From positions 248,001 to 312,000 of IMG/VR virus record IMGVR_UViG_3300010403_000705: DNA of 64,000 bases; one strand, 5' to 3'. The notes beneath the pieces are model-generated. The model worked only from the letters and a program-made list of their open reading frames with translations. It did no database searches and was not told where the DNA came from. Positions 23,570-31,554 of the stretch are shown one piece after another; within the stretch, counting starts at the first letter, position 1; each line of letters starts with the position of its first letter. The stretch is from a virus. Position numbers and translations under genes: made by a program.

Positions 23570-24036
23570 GTTATTTTCCCATCATCATAATGATCTCTGA
23601 TAACTTACTATATGGCGCTATCAAAAGCGTTCCTCACTAAGCGTTGCCTATCTTTGCGCTGGTGAATGTTATAAGGTCGGAACAATCCATCATGTTTTCT
23701 ATCTGTGGAGCCGATTGCACATCGGACGGTCGAATCGCGGGTCTAGAACCACGACTAAGAGCTGAAAAAGGCGAAAGCGGCGGTCAGCCAACCCATCCGT
23801 TGGAGGCATTGAAGCAGAGGAGAATGATTGGTGGTTTATTTCGTTAAATGTCGAATCTAGTTGGCAGAGGATATGCGGATGCACTTTAATTCGAGCTAGG
23901 CACATGCTCAATTGAAGTGGGAGGGGTTCGATTCCCATCCTGAAATATCATCGGTGCAAAGAGTATGCTTAACTAGGTGCCATTCAACATTTAACGAAAC
24001 AAGCTACCCATCAAAAACTAGACGTAATGAATAACC
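23570..24036 (+). other. Gene-free transcript start with tRNA-like T-arm
   Basis: No convincing gene; a 51-codon frame from 23692 has no ribosome site. A hairpin CACTTTAATT/AATTGAAGTG continuing into GAGC/GCTC spans 23882-23919. Right after it lies a T-arm-like AGGGG-TTCGATT-CCCAT (23922-23938), but no matching D arm or acceptor is found. Possibly a structured RNA or a decayed tRNA. Confidence 0.45.
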
Positions 24037-24345
24037 ATGAATAAGAAAAAAGAGATTGAATTGCTTCTTGGGTGGCTGGCTAACATTCCGATGCGAACGC
24101 GACATGTTGTAGCTTGTTACAACGTGGATCTATATAAGCAGCTCCTTCAGATTGAAAGTCAATGCTTGACTTTGGCGGCTGGAATCACCGGCTCCCATCT
24201 TATTCCCAATGGTGTTCATCTACTGATGAGCGTCGAAGACCTTGCGAATGTGTTGAGGCGCAATCCAGAATTCGCCGACAACTGCGCTGCGGCTTTAGTA
24301 ATGACACGTAGTCTTCCCATCCAGACTGACAACTCGGAAAAGTAA
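24037..24345 (+). CDS. Hypothetical protein (102 aa)
   Basis: Helical, Leu-rich protein with a basic start (NKKKEIELLLGWLANIP). Ends 15 nt before the next gene. Not recognised. Confidence 0.7.
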   Translation: MNKKKEIELLLGWLANIPMRTRHVVACYNVDLYKQLLQIESQCLTLAAGITGSHLIPNGVHLLMSVEDLANVLRRNPEFADNCAAALVMTRSLPIQTDNSEK

Positions 24346-24360
24346 AGGACACTACATCAC

Positions 24361-24807
24361 ATGGCATACACCGTTTTTTATGATATGCTTGGTTTGGTGA
24401 TGGTGCGGATTGAGAATACTTTGGGTGCAGAAAACGAAATGATCTTCGTTGCTCAAAGCGGACGACGCTTTCGTTTCTGGCATGAAAACGATTGCTGCGA
24501 GAATGTTCAGATCGAAGAGATTGTTGGTGATCTTAATGATCTGATTGGTACTCCCATCCTGATGGCAGAAGAAGTGAGCAATGAAGATGCTCCAGTTTAT
24601 AACGGAAGCGAAAGTTATACTTGGACCTTCTATAAGTTCGCCACTGTTAAAGGTAACGTAACAGTGCGCTGGTTGGGAGAGTCAAGCGGTTATTACTCCG
24701 AAAGCGTGAGCTATGAGGAGATGGCGCCCGAGTCTTTCTTCGAAGAAGAGATAGCTCCCGAGACACATCGTAATAGTCAACCCATCAATCCTTTCGAGGA
24801 AGCTTAA
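24361..24807 (+). CDS. DUF7448-like phage protein (148 aa)
   Basis: The sequence follows a phage family layout I recall: F.F.H..DCCE.V.IE.I.GDL.DLIG.PI, then TWTFYKFATVKG and VRWLGESSGYYSESVS. Family function unknown. Acidic C-terminal tail after residue 118 is extra. AAAGGA about 10 nt before ATG. Confidence 0.75.
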   Translation: MAYTVFYDMLGLVMVRIENTLGAENEMIFVAQSGRRFRFWHENDCCENVQIEEIVGDLNDLIGTPILMAEEVSNEDAPVYNGSESYTWTFYKFATVKGNVTVRWLGESSGYYSESVSYEEMAPESFFEEEIAPETHRNSQPINPFEEA

Positions 24808-24864
24808 TACGTCTCGGTCAGCTCTCACATCCGCGATTAATTTTCCTCTTGATGTGAGCCCATC

Positions 24865-25095
24865 ATGAATACCTGGGAAGAACAAATTAGTGTTGGACAA
24901 TGGCGCTGGCATGCCAATCAAGAAAGCCTAGCATTCTTAGTAGAAAAATGCGATACTATGTTTTGCGTGATCTGCTATCATGGCGGCAATCCAATTGGAG
25001 AGTATTGGTATAATGCCTTTGATCTTCAAAGAATTTATCCTCAACCCATCAGCTCTGATCAGATTGCCAAAGCGCTGACATCATGTAAAGACTAG
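24865..25095 (+). CDS. Hypothetical protein (76 aa)
   Basis: Trp/Cys-rich alpha/beta-type protein (GQWRWHANQESLAFLVEKC). Unknown. Ends before an 80-nt gap. Confidence 0.65.
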   Translation: MNTWEEQISVGQWRWHANQESLAFLVEKCDTMFCVICYHGGNPIGEYWYNAFDLQRIYPQPISSDQIAKALTSCKD

Positions 25096-25174
25096 CAAGT
25101 TAATAAAGCTTTTCCCATCAACGTCAAAACATCAATAACGGTAGCTAAGAGATAACAAGGGAGCAGAAAAAACC

Positions 25175-25375
25175 ATGAATACTGGAAGCAAGGTTGCGGT
25201 TGTTGCGGGTCGTCATCGTCGGGCACTGGAGGGTTATGCGGGCACGGTGGATACCGTAGTTCGAGAGAGCGGTAAGGTTTGCGCTACCTTCGTCGATGGT
25301 CATGGCGAAGATGCCAAGCGCGTTTCGTTGCTCTTTGGTTTTGGTGAGCTCAGCGAGCTTGGTCTCAAGAAGTAA
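25175..25375 (+). CDS. KOW/SH3-like small protein (66 aa)
   Basis: Pattern GSKVAVVAGRHRRALEGYAGTVDTVV resembles a KOW motif (hydrophobic strand, Gly, then GxxGxV), followed by a second strand pair KVCATFVDGHGED. Such folds bind RNA or ribosomes; assignment is tentative. GC-rich codons. Confidence 0.65.
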   Translation: MNTGSKVAVVAGRHRRALEGYAGTVDTVVRESGKVCATFVDGHGEDAKRVSLLFGFGELSELGLKK

Positions 25376-25444
25376 TTCAAAACCCATCAGCGTTCACAGT
25401 TTCGGTTAAACCACAAGATTAACGATAGAACATCGAGGTTTATT

Positions 25445-25633
25445 ATGAGCATTGATTCCAGCAAGTCGGCACCGGTTACTCGTTACGTTTCCAAGGGCTA
25501 TTTGAGGTTCGATGTCTTCGTCACCCATCGTGACCAGGGCACGGTGCAGTACACCATGGGGAATGACGATACGGTCTACGAGAAGAGTCCGGAGGCATTC
25601 GATACCTGCTATGGTGTTCCTGGCAAGCGCTGA
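25445..25633 (+). CDS. Hypothetical protein (62 aa)
   Basis: Beta-rich, with Thr/Val/Tyr strands; GC-rich codons like its neighbour. GAGG about 7 nt before the ATG. Unknown. Confidence 0.65.
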   Translation: MSIDSSKSAPVTRYVSKGYLRFDVFVTHRDQGTVQYTMGNDDTVYEKSPEAFDTCYGVPGKR

Positions 25634-25639
25634 CCCATC

Positions 25640-25732
25640 ATGAAACAGATTCTATTAGGTTTCGGAGTTGGATGCATAGCCACCGCGATGTTTCTTGTTC
25701 TCGCAGCGACTGTGTATATACTTCTCAAGTAG
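25640..25732 (+). CDS. Single-pass membrane peptide (30 aa)
   Basis: One hydrophobic helix covering residues 4-28 with a basic end (LLK). Starts 7 nt after the upstream stop; CCCATC lies between. No strong ribosome site. Confidence 0.5.
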   Translation: MKQILLGFGVGCIATAMFLVLAATVYILLK

Positions 25733-25736
25733 AACC

Positions 25737-25808
25737 CAACGCTCGGCGGCAACTGGTGCTTTGGCACTGGTGCCGCCAATGGGCGTTGCAAGAAGACGGT
25801 TTTTAGAT
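25737..25808 (+). terminator. Nested hairpin, terminator or leader element
   Basis: Two stacked helices, CAACGC/GCGTTG (25737-25742 with 25783-25788) enclosing GGCGGCA/TGCCGCC (25745-25751 with 25771-25777), followed 8-13 nt later by TTTTTA. It could end the upstream unit or belong to the leader of the gene at 25882. Confidence 0.5.
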
Positions 25809-25881
25809 GTCCCATCGGACATCAAGATAACTAAGAGAAGCGACGCAATCAAGCGTTAAACGATACTAAGGAGACACGACA

Positions 25882-26337
25882 ATGAAGGTTGACAATATCT
25901 CGGTGATCAAGGCTGCTGACGGTACTATCGACTTCGATGCCCTGAAGGTGCAGTTCGATGCGAAGTACACCGCTGAATACGAGAACGCGCTGACGGCGTT
26001 TCTCAAGAAGGTCGAGGAAGCGGATGCTGAGTTCAAGAAGGTTCTTAACGGCGACCCCGAGGCTATTTTCAGCAATGCCGCGGAGTGGTTCTTCGATACT
26101 TACGGTGCTGCGGCTCCCAAGCACAGCAAGCTGTCGATTGTGGAGATGACCGTTGGTAATCTGGTCACGACGGGCAAGATCAAGATGACCGACATGAAGG
26201 TGGTGAAGGAGCACTTCGCGGAGTGGCTGACCGAGAATACCGACAAGCCCGGCGCGGGGGCGCGCTTCACGCAGAATTCCAAGCAGGGACGCGATGCTGG
26301 TCTGTATCGCACTCGCAAGAACCCTGAGATTGTCTGA
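25882..26337 (+). CDS. Probably abundant hypothetical protein (151 aa)
   Basis: Strong AAGGAGAC site 8-15 nt before ATG and GC-rich codon choice mark high expression. Helical, Lys/Glu/Ala-rich, with the C-terminal 35 residues basic and disordered-looking (PGAGARFTQNSKQGRDAG). No family recognised. Confidence 0.8.
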   Translation: MKVDNISVIKAADGTIDFDALKVQFDAKYTAEYENALTAFLKKVEEADAEFKKVLNGDPEAIFSNAAEWFFDTYGAAAPKHSKLSIVEMTVGNLVTTGKIKMTDMKVVKEHFAEWLTENTDKPGAGARFTQNSKQGRDAGLYRTRKNPEIV

Positions 26338-26351
26338 TAGGGACTGATGCA

Positions 26352-26390
26352 AGATGTCCGGGGCTTCTTTCAGAAGCCCCGGACATCTTT
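26352..26390 (+). terminator. Intrinsic terminator
   Basis: A 17-bp perfect stem around a 3-nt loop (26352-26368 with 26372-26388), starting 14 nt after the stop. Confidence 0.85.
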
Positions 26391-26424
26391 GCTTTCCCAT
26401 CAGACAATCAGAAAGACTATTCAC

Positions 26425-26589
26425 ATGAAGTATTTTGTTCTTATATTAACTGGAGGTTTGTTCTTTCTTGCATGTTCCTTAGTGTGGCATTACTGTTCTG
26501 AATGGTGGCACGCCTTGCTTGCGTGCGTGTTTCTGTTTTTCTTTTCATTCTTCTCTATACTAAGTGGTATGGTTATACAGGATGATTGA
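26425..26589 (+). CDS. Two-pass membrane protein (54 aa)
   Basis: Two hydrophobic stretches (FVLILTGGLFFLACSLVW and LLACVFLFFFSFFSILSG) around a short HYCSEWWH loop. ATG at 26425 taken because the longer frame from 26347 crosses the terminator. Unknown. Confidence 0.65.
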   Translation: MKYFVLILTGGLFFLACSLVWHYCSEWWHALLACVFLFFFSFFSILSGMVIQDD

Positions 26590-26633
26590 CCCATCACTTA
26601 TTCTTTTGGCTATCTTTAAGAGAGGAGTAGATT

Positions 26634-26822
26634 ATGACAAATGAATGGGGAATGGTTCCAGTCTTCAATCGACACAATATGCAAATTGGCGAGTCTCTGT
26701 ACGAAGGAGATATCATCATGGTTCCGCGCGATAACAGTTATCGCGTTTTCAAATATGAGATTACTGGATCTTATGTAGAGACTTCGCATCAAATCATCGG
26801 TCTTGATTTGAAGGACGATTAA
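26634..26822 (+). CDS. Hypothetical protein (62 aa)
   Basis: GAGGAG about 9 nt before ATG. Beta-rich with an acidic C-terminus. Unknown. Confidence 0.7.
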   Translation: MTNEWGMVPVFNRHNMQIGESLYEGDIIMVPRDNSYRVFKYEITGSYVETSHQIIGLDLKDD

Positions 26823-26837
26823 GATAGATTCTCACGA

Positions 26838-26866
26838 ATGGGCGCGTATGCGCCCATGATATTTAT
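26838..26866 (+). terminator. Hairpin, probable terminator
   Basis: 8-bp stem ATGGGCGC with GCGCCCAT, GTAT loop, AT-rich tail. Confidence 0.6.
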
Positions 26867-26876
26867 ATTTATTGAT

Positions 26877-26911
26877 TGGCATCATCATTGCATTTTGCAT
26901 ATGCTATACCA
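26877..26911 (+). promoter_or_regulatory. 35-bp dyad element, copy 12
   Basis: TGGCA, TTGCA, TTGCA and TACCA at canonical offsets; CCCATC begins 18 nt past its end; next ATG 26972. Confidence 0.8.
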
Positions 26912-26971
26912 AATCTGTGATGAATCAACCCATCACACAATGAGTTGATAATAGATCAGGAGATTTGAGTC

Positions 26972-27121
26972 ATGAGAAAATTTTTATGTTGGCTTGGTTT
27001 CCATGACTGGATCTGGAATGCTTCGATTTTTGTTCCTAACAAGGGAATGTATCACCTTGCCGAATGTTCTGGTTGTAAGAAAAACAACACAGTCAGAAAA
27101 TCTAGAATGGTGTTGAAGTAA
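26972..27121 (+). CDS. DUF1660-like zinc protein (49 aa)
   Basis: LCWLGFHDW near the N-terminus and ECSGC later resemble small phage proteins of the DUF1660 type (LC.LFGHKW followed by CxxC). AGGAG 9 nt before ATG. Probably zinc-binding; function unknown. Confidence 0.6.
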   Translation: MRKFLCWLGFHDWIWNASIFVPNKGMYHLAECSGCKKNNTVRKSRMVLK

Positions 27122-27145
27122 CCCATCTTCGAAAAACGTAGATTT

Positions 27146-27454
27146 ATGAAAGTTCCTCGACGTTTTTATCCACAAGTAACTGCTCTTCTCGCCTATCTTC
27201 GAAAAATGCAAGTCTTGGAAACAATAGCCAATTCATTGCATAGCAAGTTGGAGGATGATTCCGCCACTGATGCGGATCGATCCCATCTGTTGGAAGTTTT
27301 GGATGAGATGCAAGGTGCTGTGGCTACCTATGAGGAACATTTAGCTCAGGGACCACTTTTAACTTGCATAGCCAAAACTCAGATTGCTATGTTAAGAAAA
27401 CTTTCTGAGAGCAATCAACCCATCACTAATAAAAAATATCAGAAAAATAGATAG
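27146..27454 (+). CDS. Helical hypothetical protein (102 aa)
   Basis: Long amphipathic helices (LEVLDEMQGAVATYEEHLAQ) suggest a coiled coil or helical bundle; basic C-terminus. Ends 8 nt before the next start. Not recognised. Confidence 0.7.
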   Translation: MKVPRRFYPQVTALLAYLRKMQVLETIANSLHSKLEDDSATDADRSHLLEVLDEMQGAVATYEEHLAQGPLLTCIAKTQIAMLRKLSESNQPITNKKYQKNR

Positions 27455-27462
27455 CTAATACA

Positions 27463-27651
27463 ATGTTCATCGTTCAACCAACCCATCAAGTTCATAGGCA
27501 GATGCAAGATCGTGCAGTAGCTTTTCAGCATGCACGCCAAGTGAGCTACCTTTATCCCATCCAAGTGATAGTGGTTGATGAAGGTGATGAGAAGTACGGA
27601 CCGGCTTCAATAGCAAGGTTCTTGAACGGCAAACAAACTTTTCCCATCTGA
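27463..27651 (+). CDS. Hypothetical protein (62 aa)
   Basis: Gln/His-rich N-terminal half, alpha/beta C-terminal half. Contains three CCCATC-derived dipeptides (TH, PI, PI). Unknown. Confidence 0.6.
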   Translation: MFIVQPTHQVHRQMQDRAVAFQHARQVSYLYPIQVIVVDEGDEKYGPASIARFLNGKQTFPI

Positions 27652-27663
27652 GGTTCAGCAATT

Positions 27664-27948
27664 ATGAATTCTTTTGAGCGCAATCTTCGACGCACCGATC
27701 CCATCGCAGCTAGCCTTCTTGATGATGTGTTTGGCATTAGCGACCAAGAGAGTGCTCGATTGTTCCGAGAGGCTAACACTCAGAAGCAAGGAAAATTTCC
27801 TAGACTGGTGATGAACGGACATTTCACTATTGATAGTCAAGAAGCTGCTCCATATCTGGAGCGAGCTGCCGAGATGGCAGGGGAATTTAATCTGCCCATC
27901 CACTTGCAAGATCCGCGAGAGTACACGATACACATCGTTTATCCATAA
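27664..27948 (+). CDS. Hypothetical protein (94 aa)
   Basis: Soluble, helical middle (DQESARLFREANTQKQG) and C-terminal strands. A competing frame at 27830-28075 is rejected because it overlaps two better-supported genes. Unknown. Confidence 0.7.
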   Translation: MNSFERNLRRTDPIAASLLDDVFGISDQESARLFREANTQKQGKFPRLVMNGHFTIDSQEAAPYLERAAEMAGEFNLPIHLQDPREYTIHIVYP

Positions 27949-27975
27949 CGGAAGAACTTTCCATCGAGGTGTCAC

Positions 27976-28293
27976 ATGTCTCAAGTTGTTTCTAGATCCC
28001 TGGCACCAGATGCACCCAAGGATTCATATTTTCCCAATAATCCGCAAGCTGATCATGCCCCTGGGTGTTTGGTAAATCAATCAACATATAGTTGTTCATG
28101 TGGTTTAACCTCCCATCAGCTTGATACAGGATGTTTCGTTTTATACGATCCTTACAGCATGTATCGAGCCAATCATCTTCCCAAGATTCAGAAATATCAA
28201 CCCATCACAGACATGGAAGGTTTTTTGGCTGGATTGAGAATCAAGAGCCGAGAGTTCGATATGGAGAGCTTCCGTCGAGAGGAAGAAAAATAA
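27976..28293 (+). CDS. Hypothetical protein (105 aa)
   Basis: GAGGTG 7 nt before ATG. Cys-rich centre (CLVNQSTYSCSCGL...C) may bind zinc; basic helical C-terminus. Not recognised. Confidence 0.65.
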   Translation: MSQVVSRSLAPDAPKDSYFPNNPQADHAPGCLVNQSTYSCSCGLTSHQLDTGCFVLYDPYSMYRANHLPKIQKYQPITDMEGFLAGLRIKSREFDMESFRREEEK

Positions 28294-28298
28294 CCTTC

Positions 28299-28667
28299 AT
28301 GTCCAAAGTTGAAAATAATTCCAACCCTCAGTTAATTGAGGGTTGGTGGGATCGGCAATCTCGTCTATATGGTTCTGATCAGTCAAAATGGTGGGCACAC
28401 ATGCCCATCCACGAACGCGTAGAGATGGTAGCAGATATTATTAAGAGTGGTGCCATCCCTCTTTACACTGCTGTGGGAGCTAATACTCTGTATCTCCGTG
28501 GTGCTCCCATCCATGAAGTAATTGACTGCATCATCATTCTGTTGCTGAATGACAAAGACCCACAGATACTTAAATGGTTTGAAGATTTACAGTCAAGCTA
28601 TTCCAGTCGTCTGTTGGTTTTGGAACTTGGCTGGCGTGGCTGGTTGAAAACTCTATCTGTCATCTAA
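28299..28667 (+). CDS. Hypothetical protein (122 aa)
   Basis: ATG at 28299, 5 nt after the preceding stop, with AGAGGAAG about 20 nt upstream; the longer frame from 28131 overlaps the previous gene. Mixed polar N-terminus, then Ile/Leu-rich helices. Unknown. Confidence 0.7.
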   Translation: MSKVENNSNPQLIEGWWDRQSRLYGSDQSKWWAHMPIHERVEMVADIIKSGAIPLYTAVGANTLYLRGAPIHEVIDCIIILLLNDKDPQILKWFEDLQSSYSSRLLVLELGWRGWLKTLSVI

Positions 28668-28685
28668 CCCATCAAAAGAATAAAT

Positions 28686-28970
28686 ATGGATAAGAAAACG
28701 ATAGAAGATTTCATCGAAGCTTTCGCTTGGTTCGGATCGAATACCGATAAGATTGTAGCCCATCTGAAAACAGATAATGGTGCTATCAAAGCTGTAGCGA
28801 ATTGGTTTACCCGAGCTTATTCCAACCCTCAGAGTTTCACCATGGTAAACGGTTTCATAGTTTCATCCACGGTGATTCGTCGGATCTATTGTTGGAACCC
28901 CATCAATCCTGAGAAATTGTCAGAAGCCCGGGATGCCATCCAAAACTTGTTTCCATCGTTGTATCAGTAA
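28686..28970 (+). CDS. Hypothetical protein (94 aa)
   Basis: Helical with aromatic clusters (FIEAFAWFGSNTDK). CCCATC in the short leader. Not recognised. Confidence 0.7.
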   Translation: MDKKTIEDFIEAFAWFGSNTDKIVAHLKTDNGAIKAVANWFTRAYSNPQSFTMVNGFIVSSTVIRRIYCWNPINPEKLSEARDAIQNLFPSLYQ

Positions 28971-29005
28971 TAACCCATCTCTGCAAAGAAGGAATCACAT
29001 ACGTT

Positions 29006-29242
29006 ATGCTCTTCAAGATTACTCCGGTTGTTTGTGCCCTGACTTTTCTCATTGTTCTGTCCGGTTGCGGCACCCGTGAGGTGCAGCCTCAGTTCCCTTC
29101 GCCCGATCCTCGGACGGTGGATCGGCTTGAGACGGACGCAGTGGAAGCCAACAAGAAGCTGGCGAATGCTTATTGGGATAGCAGCAAGGCATGGGCAGAG
29201 ATGCAGTATCTTCGTGCCAAGGCGTCTTACTGTCAGCCTTAA
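29006..29242 (+). CDS. Small lipoprotein (78 aa)
   Basis: Signal peptide ALTFLIVLSGC with a clear lipobox (LSGC) at residues 18-21, so the mature protein would start at Cys21 and be lipid-anchored. The mature part is Pro-rich at first (QPQFPSPDP), then helical. Size and layout would suit an outer-membrane spanin or a surface-exclusion lipoprotein, but no partner gene is adjacent. Confidence 0.75.
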   Translation: MLFKITPVVCALTFLIVLSGCGTREVQPQFPSPDPRTVDRLETDAVEANKKLANAYWDSSKAWAEMQYLRAKASYCQP

Positions 29243-29475
29243 CCCATCCCGAACTTTTACAACCCCAGAAGAGGCTTCAGATGAAGCTCTGCTGAAAAGC
29301 AAAAGGTTATAGATAATATACACCTCTTCTGTAATTCTTAGGTTCGGTGTTCCGTAAGCGTGTGCGTGAGTCGGTAGGACGCATAAGTTTCCCTGTTAAA
29401 AACACCTCTTTCTTATCTCTCATTGTACTCCGAGTTTTTATAAACCACCAATAATTCTGAAGGAGACTACACACC
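29243..29475 (+). promoter_or_regulatory. Structured leader of gene 29476
   Basis: 233 nt with no gene. A perfect 9-bp helix CAGAAGAGG/CCTCTTCTG closes a roughly 70-nt domain containing the hairpin CTTCA/TGAAG. It precedes a strong AAGGAG site. Could regulate the downstream gene; no known riboswitch recognised. Confidence 0.4.
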
Positions 29476-30192
29476 ATGGCGAAAGATCCCAAGAGGAGCG
29501 ACGATACCAGCACCGGCGTCAAGAGCATCAGTCGCTCGGCAATGAATGCCGCCAAGAGAGCAGCAGCCAAGGCGAAACAGAATCCCATCCTTCGAGGAGG
29601 AGTCTGCTCGTCCTGCGGACAGAAGTCCACGTCATGCAGCACCAATACCGCACACATGGGATGCCTGGGTTACTTCGCCGGTCCGTCAATGACAACCAAC
29701 AAAACCTTTGATGATCCTCTTTTTGATGCTCTGGCGCAGCATGATTCGCTAAGCTATGATGGCACCATTCTCCGACAGCCCATCGAGGGGACCTGGATCA
29801 ACGAGAGTGTTCTTCAGCAGCGTCGCGCTGAACGTCGGCAGGAAGCTCTTCTGCGCGCCAGTAAGCGAGTGATCCTGACCTCTGTTTTTGAGAAGTGTCA
29901 AGGCGAGGATGAGAACGGCGCCTATGAGTTTGACAAGTGTGTGCGCGTCAACGTGACTAATGGTCTGGGCGAAGCGGTGTCGTGGCTGGATGGCGCATGG
30001 CGCACCGAAGTTGAGCAGCAGGAATATGCCGCTCAGAAAGAAGCCAAGCTGCGTGCCAGCATTATTGAGGTGGCTTCTCCAGAAGAAGATCAACTTTTGT
30101 CGGGTCTCAGTGATCTCCCGGAATGTCCGGATGATTCTTACGAGAAGCTCCTTCTGCAACCTCAGGTTGATATCATTATCGCTGCGTGCTAG
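29476..30192 (+). CDS. Probably abundant hypothetical protein (238 aa)
   Basis: AAGGAG about 11 nt before ATG, a long structured leader and GC-rich codons mark high expression. The N-terminal 35 residues are basic and Ala/Lys-rich, then CSSCGQK and a second Cys pair, suggesting zinc binding. The rest is acidic and helical. No family recognised. Confidence 0.8.
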   Translation: MAKDPKRSDDTSTGVKSISRSAMNAAKRAAAKAKQNPILRGGVCSSCGQKSTSCSTNTAHMGCLGYFAGPSMTTNKTFDDPLFDALAQHDSLSYDGTILRQPIEGTWINESVLQQRRAERRQEALLRASKRVILTSVFEKCQGEDENGAYEFDKCVRVNVTNGLGEAVSWLDGAWRTEVEQQEYAAQKEAKLRASIIEVASPEEDQLLSGLSDLPECPDDSYEKLLLQPQVDIIIAAC

Positions 30193-30263
30193 CATTATGA
30201 AGGTTGATTTATTTATCAACCCTGAAAACGTTAACTAAAGAAATCAACTGATCATTATCTGGT

Positions 30264-30300
30264 TGTTGATGGGGATCTAAAATAAAGATCCCCATCAACA
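30264..30300 (+). terminator. Hairpin, probable terminator
   Basis: A 15-bp perfect stem TGTTGATGGGGATCT with AGATCCCCATCAACA, loop of 7. One of the few places where GATGGG occurs on the + strand. Confidence 0.7.
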
Positions 30301-30319
30301 CACACACGGACGCAAAGAT

Positions 30320-30538
30320 ATGAATTTCGATCAAATGTCAATTCGTATTGCTGCTAAGATTGAGAATCCTGCGCATTGGATGTTGGAGCTTCGTCGTATC
30401 GCTACTGAGCTTCGTCTTGATGTGCGTCGGTGTCTTCCTTTGGCGCCTGAATCTTTGCAAATCGCTTGCCGGGCGCTGCTTGATGAGGCAGGCAAACAGA
30501 GACGTACGCCTGCGGAAATCCTTCGCGCTGTTGATTAA
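30320..30538 (+). CDS. Helical hypothetical protein (72 aa)
   Basis: Arg/Leu-rich helices (LELRRIATELRLDVRRCLPL). The last gene before the terminator at 30546. Not recognised. Confidence 0.7.
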   Translation: MNFDQMSIRIAAKIENPAHWMLELRRIATELRLDVRRCLPLAPESLQIACRALLDEAGKQRRTPAEILRAVD

Positions 30539-30545
30539 AGGAATC

Positions 30546-30580
30546 ATGGGGCGGCTTCTCAGAAGCCGCCCCATTTTTAT
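30546..30580 (+). terminator. Intrinsic terminator
   Basis: ATGGGGCGGCTTCT with AGAAGCCGCCCCAT, followed by T5. Confidence 0.9.
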
Positions 30581-30594
30581 TTCTTGTTTAAGAA

Positions 30595-30629
30595 CGGCAC
30601 AGATTTTGCATAGTGCATAATACATGCCG
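30595..30629 (+). promoter_or_regulatory. 35-bp dyad element, copy 13
   Basis: Starts CGGCA and ends TGCCG: the first and last bases are both changed from the usual T...A, keeping the symmetry. This compensatory pair supports the dyad as the functional unit. CCCATC begins 8 nt past its end. Confidence 0.8.
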
Positions 30630-30665
30630 CATTTTTCCCATCCAGAATCAAACATAACTAAAAGT

Positions 30666-30947
30666 ATGGATAACACTACAGTTCATATTATCAATTGGTC
30701 TATCATGCGCTTTGTGGGACCAGGATATGATCCCATTGTATTGCATGGTGATTTTTGCGGACATCCGAGTCTTGATCGTGGCACGCCTAGTTCTTTTTTA
30801 TCATTCGATAAGAAAAATTTGCTTGGCAAAAGTATAAGCGGAAAAGTCTATATTTTGGAAGCTTGTTCTTTTCGTCCGACTGGGTTTGCGCGCACGCTGG
30901 AAGATGCGTGTGATTGGATCGAGCAGAATTGGGTGAGAAAAAAATAA
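30666..30947 (+). CDS. Hypothetical protein (93 aa)
   Basis: ATG at 30666 chosen because an earlier in-frame ATG (30624) lies inside dyad copy 13. Alpha/beta composition with basic C-terminus. Unknown. Confidence 0.7.
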   Translation: MDNTTVHIINWSIMRFVGPGYDPIVLHGDFCGHPSLDRGTPSSFLSFDKKNLLGKSISGKVYILEACSFRPTGFARTLEDACDWIEQNWVRKK

Positions 30948-30999
30948 AATAATTTACCGCCCATCTATCAGATTTATTTTTCTAATATGAAGGATACTT

Positions 31000-31446
31000 A
31001 TGATTACTCTGGCAAGATTTGATGTTTCTGAAATCCTCCCTCTAATAGGAGCAGGACAGGAGCCCATCATGCTCAAAGGTCATAGGGTTAAAGTTGGATC
31101 CACTAGATTAGAGTGTCTCAAAAGAAATCAGAAATGTGTTTCTTGTCATCGGGTTGGTACTGTCTTTCTTTTGCAGAGTCACCGTGGAGAAACACCACAT
31201 CTAAATCTTTTCCATGTGATGGCAGATAAAGAGCCAGAAAACTGGAACTTAGTTGCATGGAAATCAATGTGGAAAAATTTGATGACTCAAGATCATATCA
31301 TTCCTAAATGGTCTGGAGGATCTGATAGTATTGATAATTTACAGACTATGTGTTCGTCGTGTAACCATAAAAAAGGTGGTAGCACTCCAGAAGATCCTAG
31401 TCGGGATCCAAATTGCGCGACGCGAAAAAAGAAAAAAAGAAAGTAA
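31000..31446 (+). CDS. HNH endonuclease (148 aa)
   Basis: C-terminal HNH/zinc core DHIIPKWSGGSDSIDN then MCSSCNHKKGG; with the upstream CVSCH it provides the CxxC pairs typical of HNH nucleases. The N-terminal 75 residues are probably target-binding. Free-standing phage HNH proteins often act as homing endonucleases or in packaging; which applies is unknown. It sits at the border where composition turns AT-rich. Confidence 0.85.
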   Translation: MITLARFDVSEILPLIGAGQEPIMLKGHRVKVGSTRLECLKRNQKCVSCHRVGTVFLLQSHRGETPHLNLFHVMADKEPENWNLVAWKSMWKNLMTQDHIIPKWSGGSDSIDNLQTMCSSCNHKKGGSTPEDPSRDPNCATRKKKKRK

Positions 31447-31554
31447 AAGACAAGAATCTATCTCTATTGTCTTTTACGATCGGGTGCATGTATGAGAGTG
31501 TCTGTTATCTGATGCGCAATTATTTTAACACAATAGAAAATGAACGGTTAACAT

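Larger units (their letters stand above)
1..31000 (+). repeat. Dispersed CCCATC hexamer, dense zone
   Basis: The + strand hexamer CCCATC recurs about every 230 bp here; I counted 49 copies in the first 11.3 kb, where chance would give about three. It lies in leaders, between and within genes, and in genes it falls in all three frames (Pro-Ile, X-His-X and Pro-Ser readings). The complement GATGGG is rare. Flanking bases vary, so the core is the six bases. From about 31 kb copies drop to roughly one per kb. Function unknown; an RNA-level or replication-strand signal fits the strand bias. Confidence 0.85.

Noticed and set aside
23692-23847. 51-codon + strand frame in the gap after dyad copy 11
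   Set aside because: No ribosome site, no protein-like pattern, and the region is rich in RNA helices.
23922-23938. T-arm-like motif suggesting another tRNA
   Set aside because: No acceptor, D arm or anticodon arm fits on either side, in normal or permuted order.
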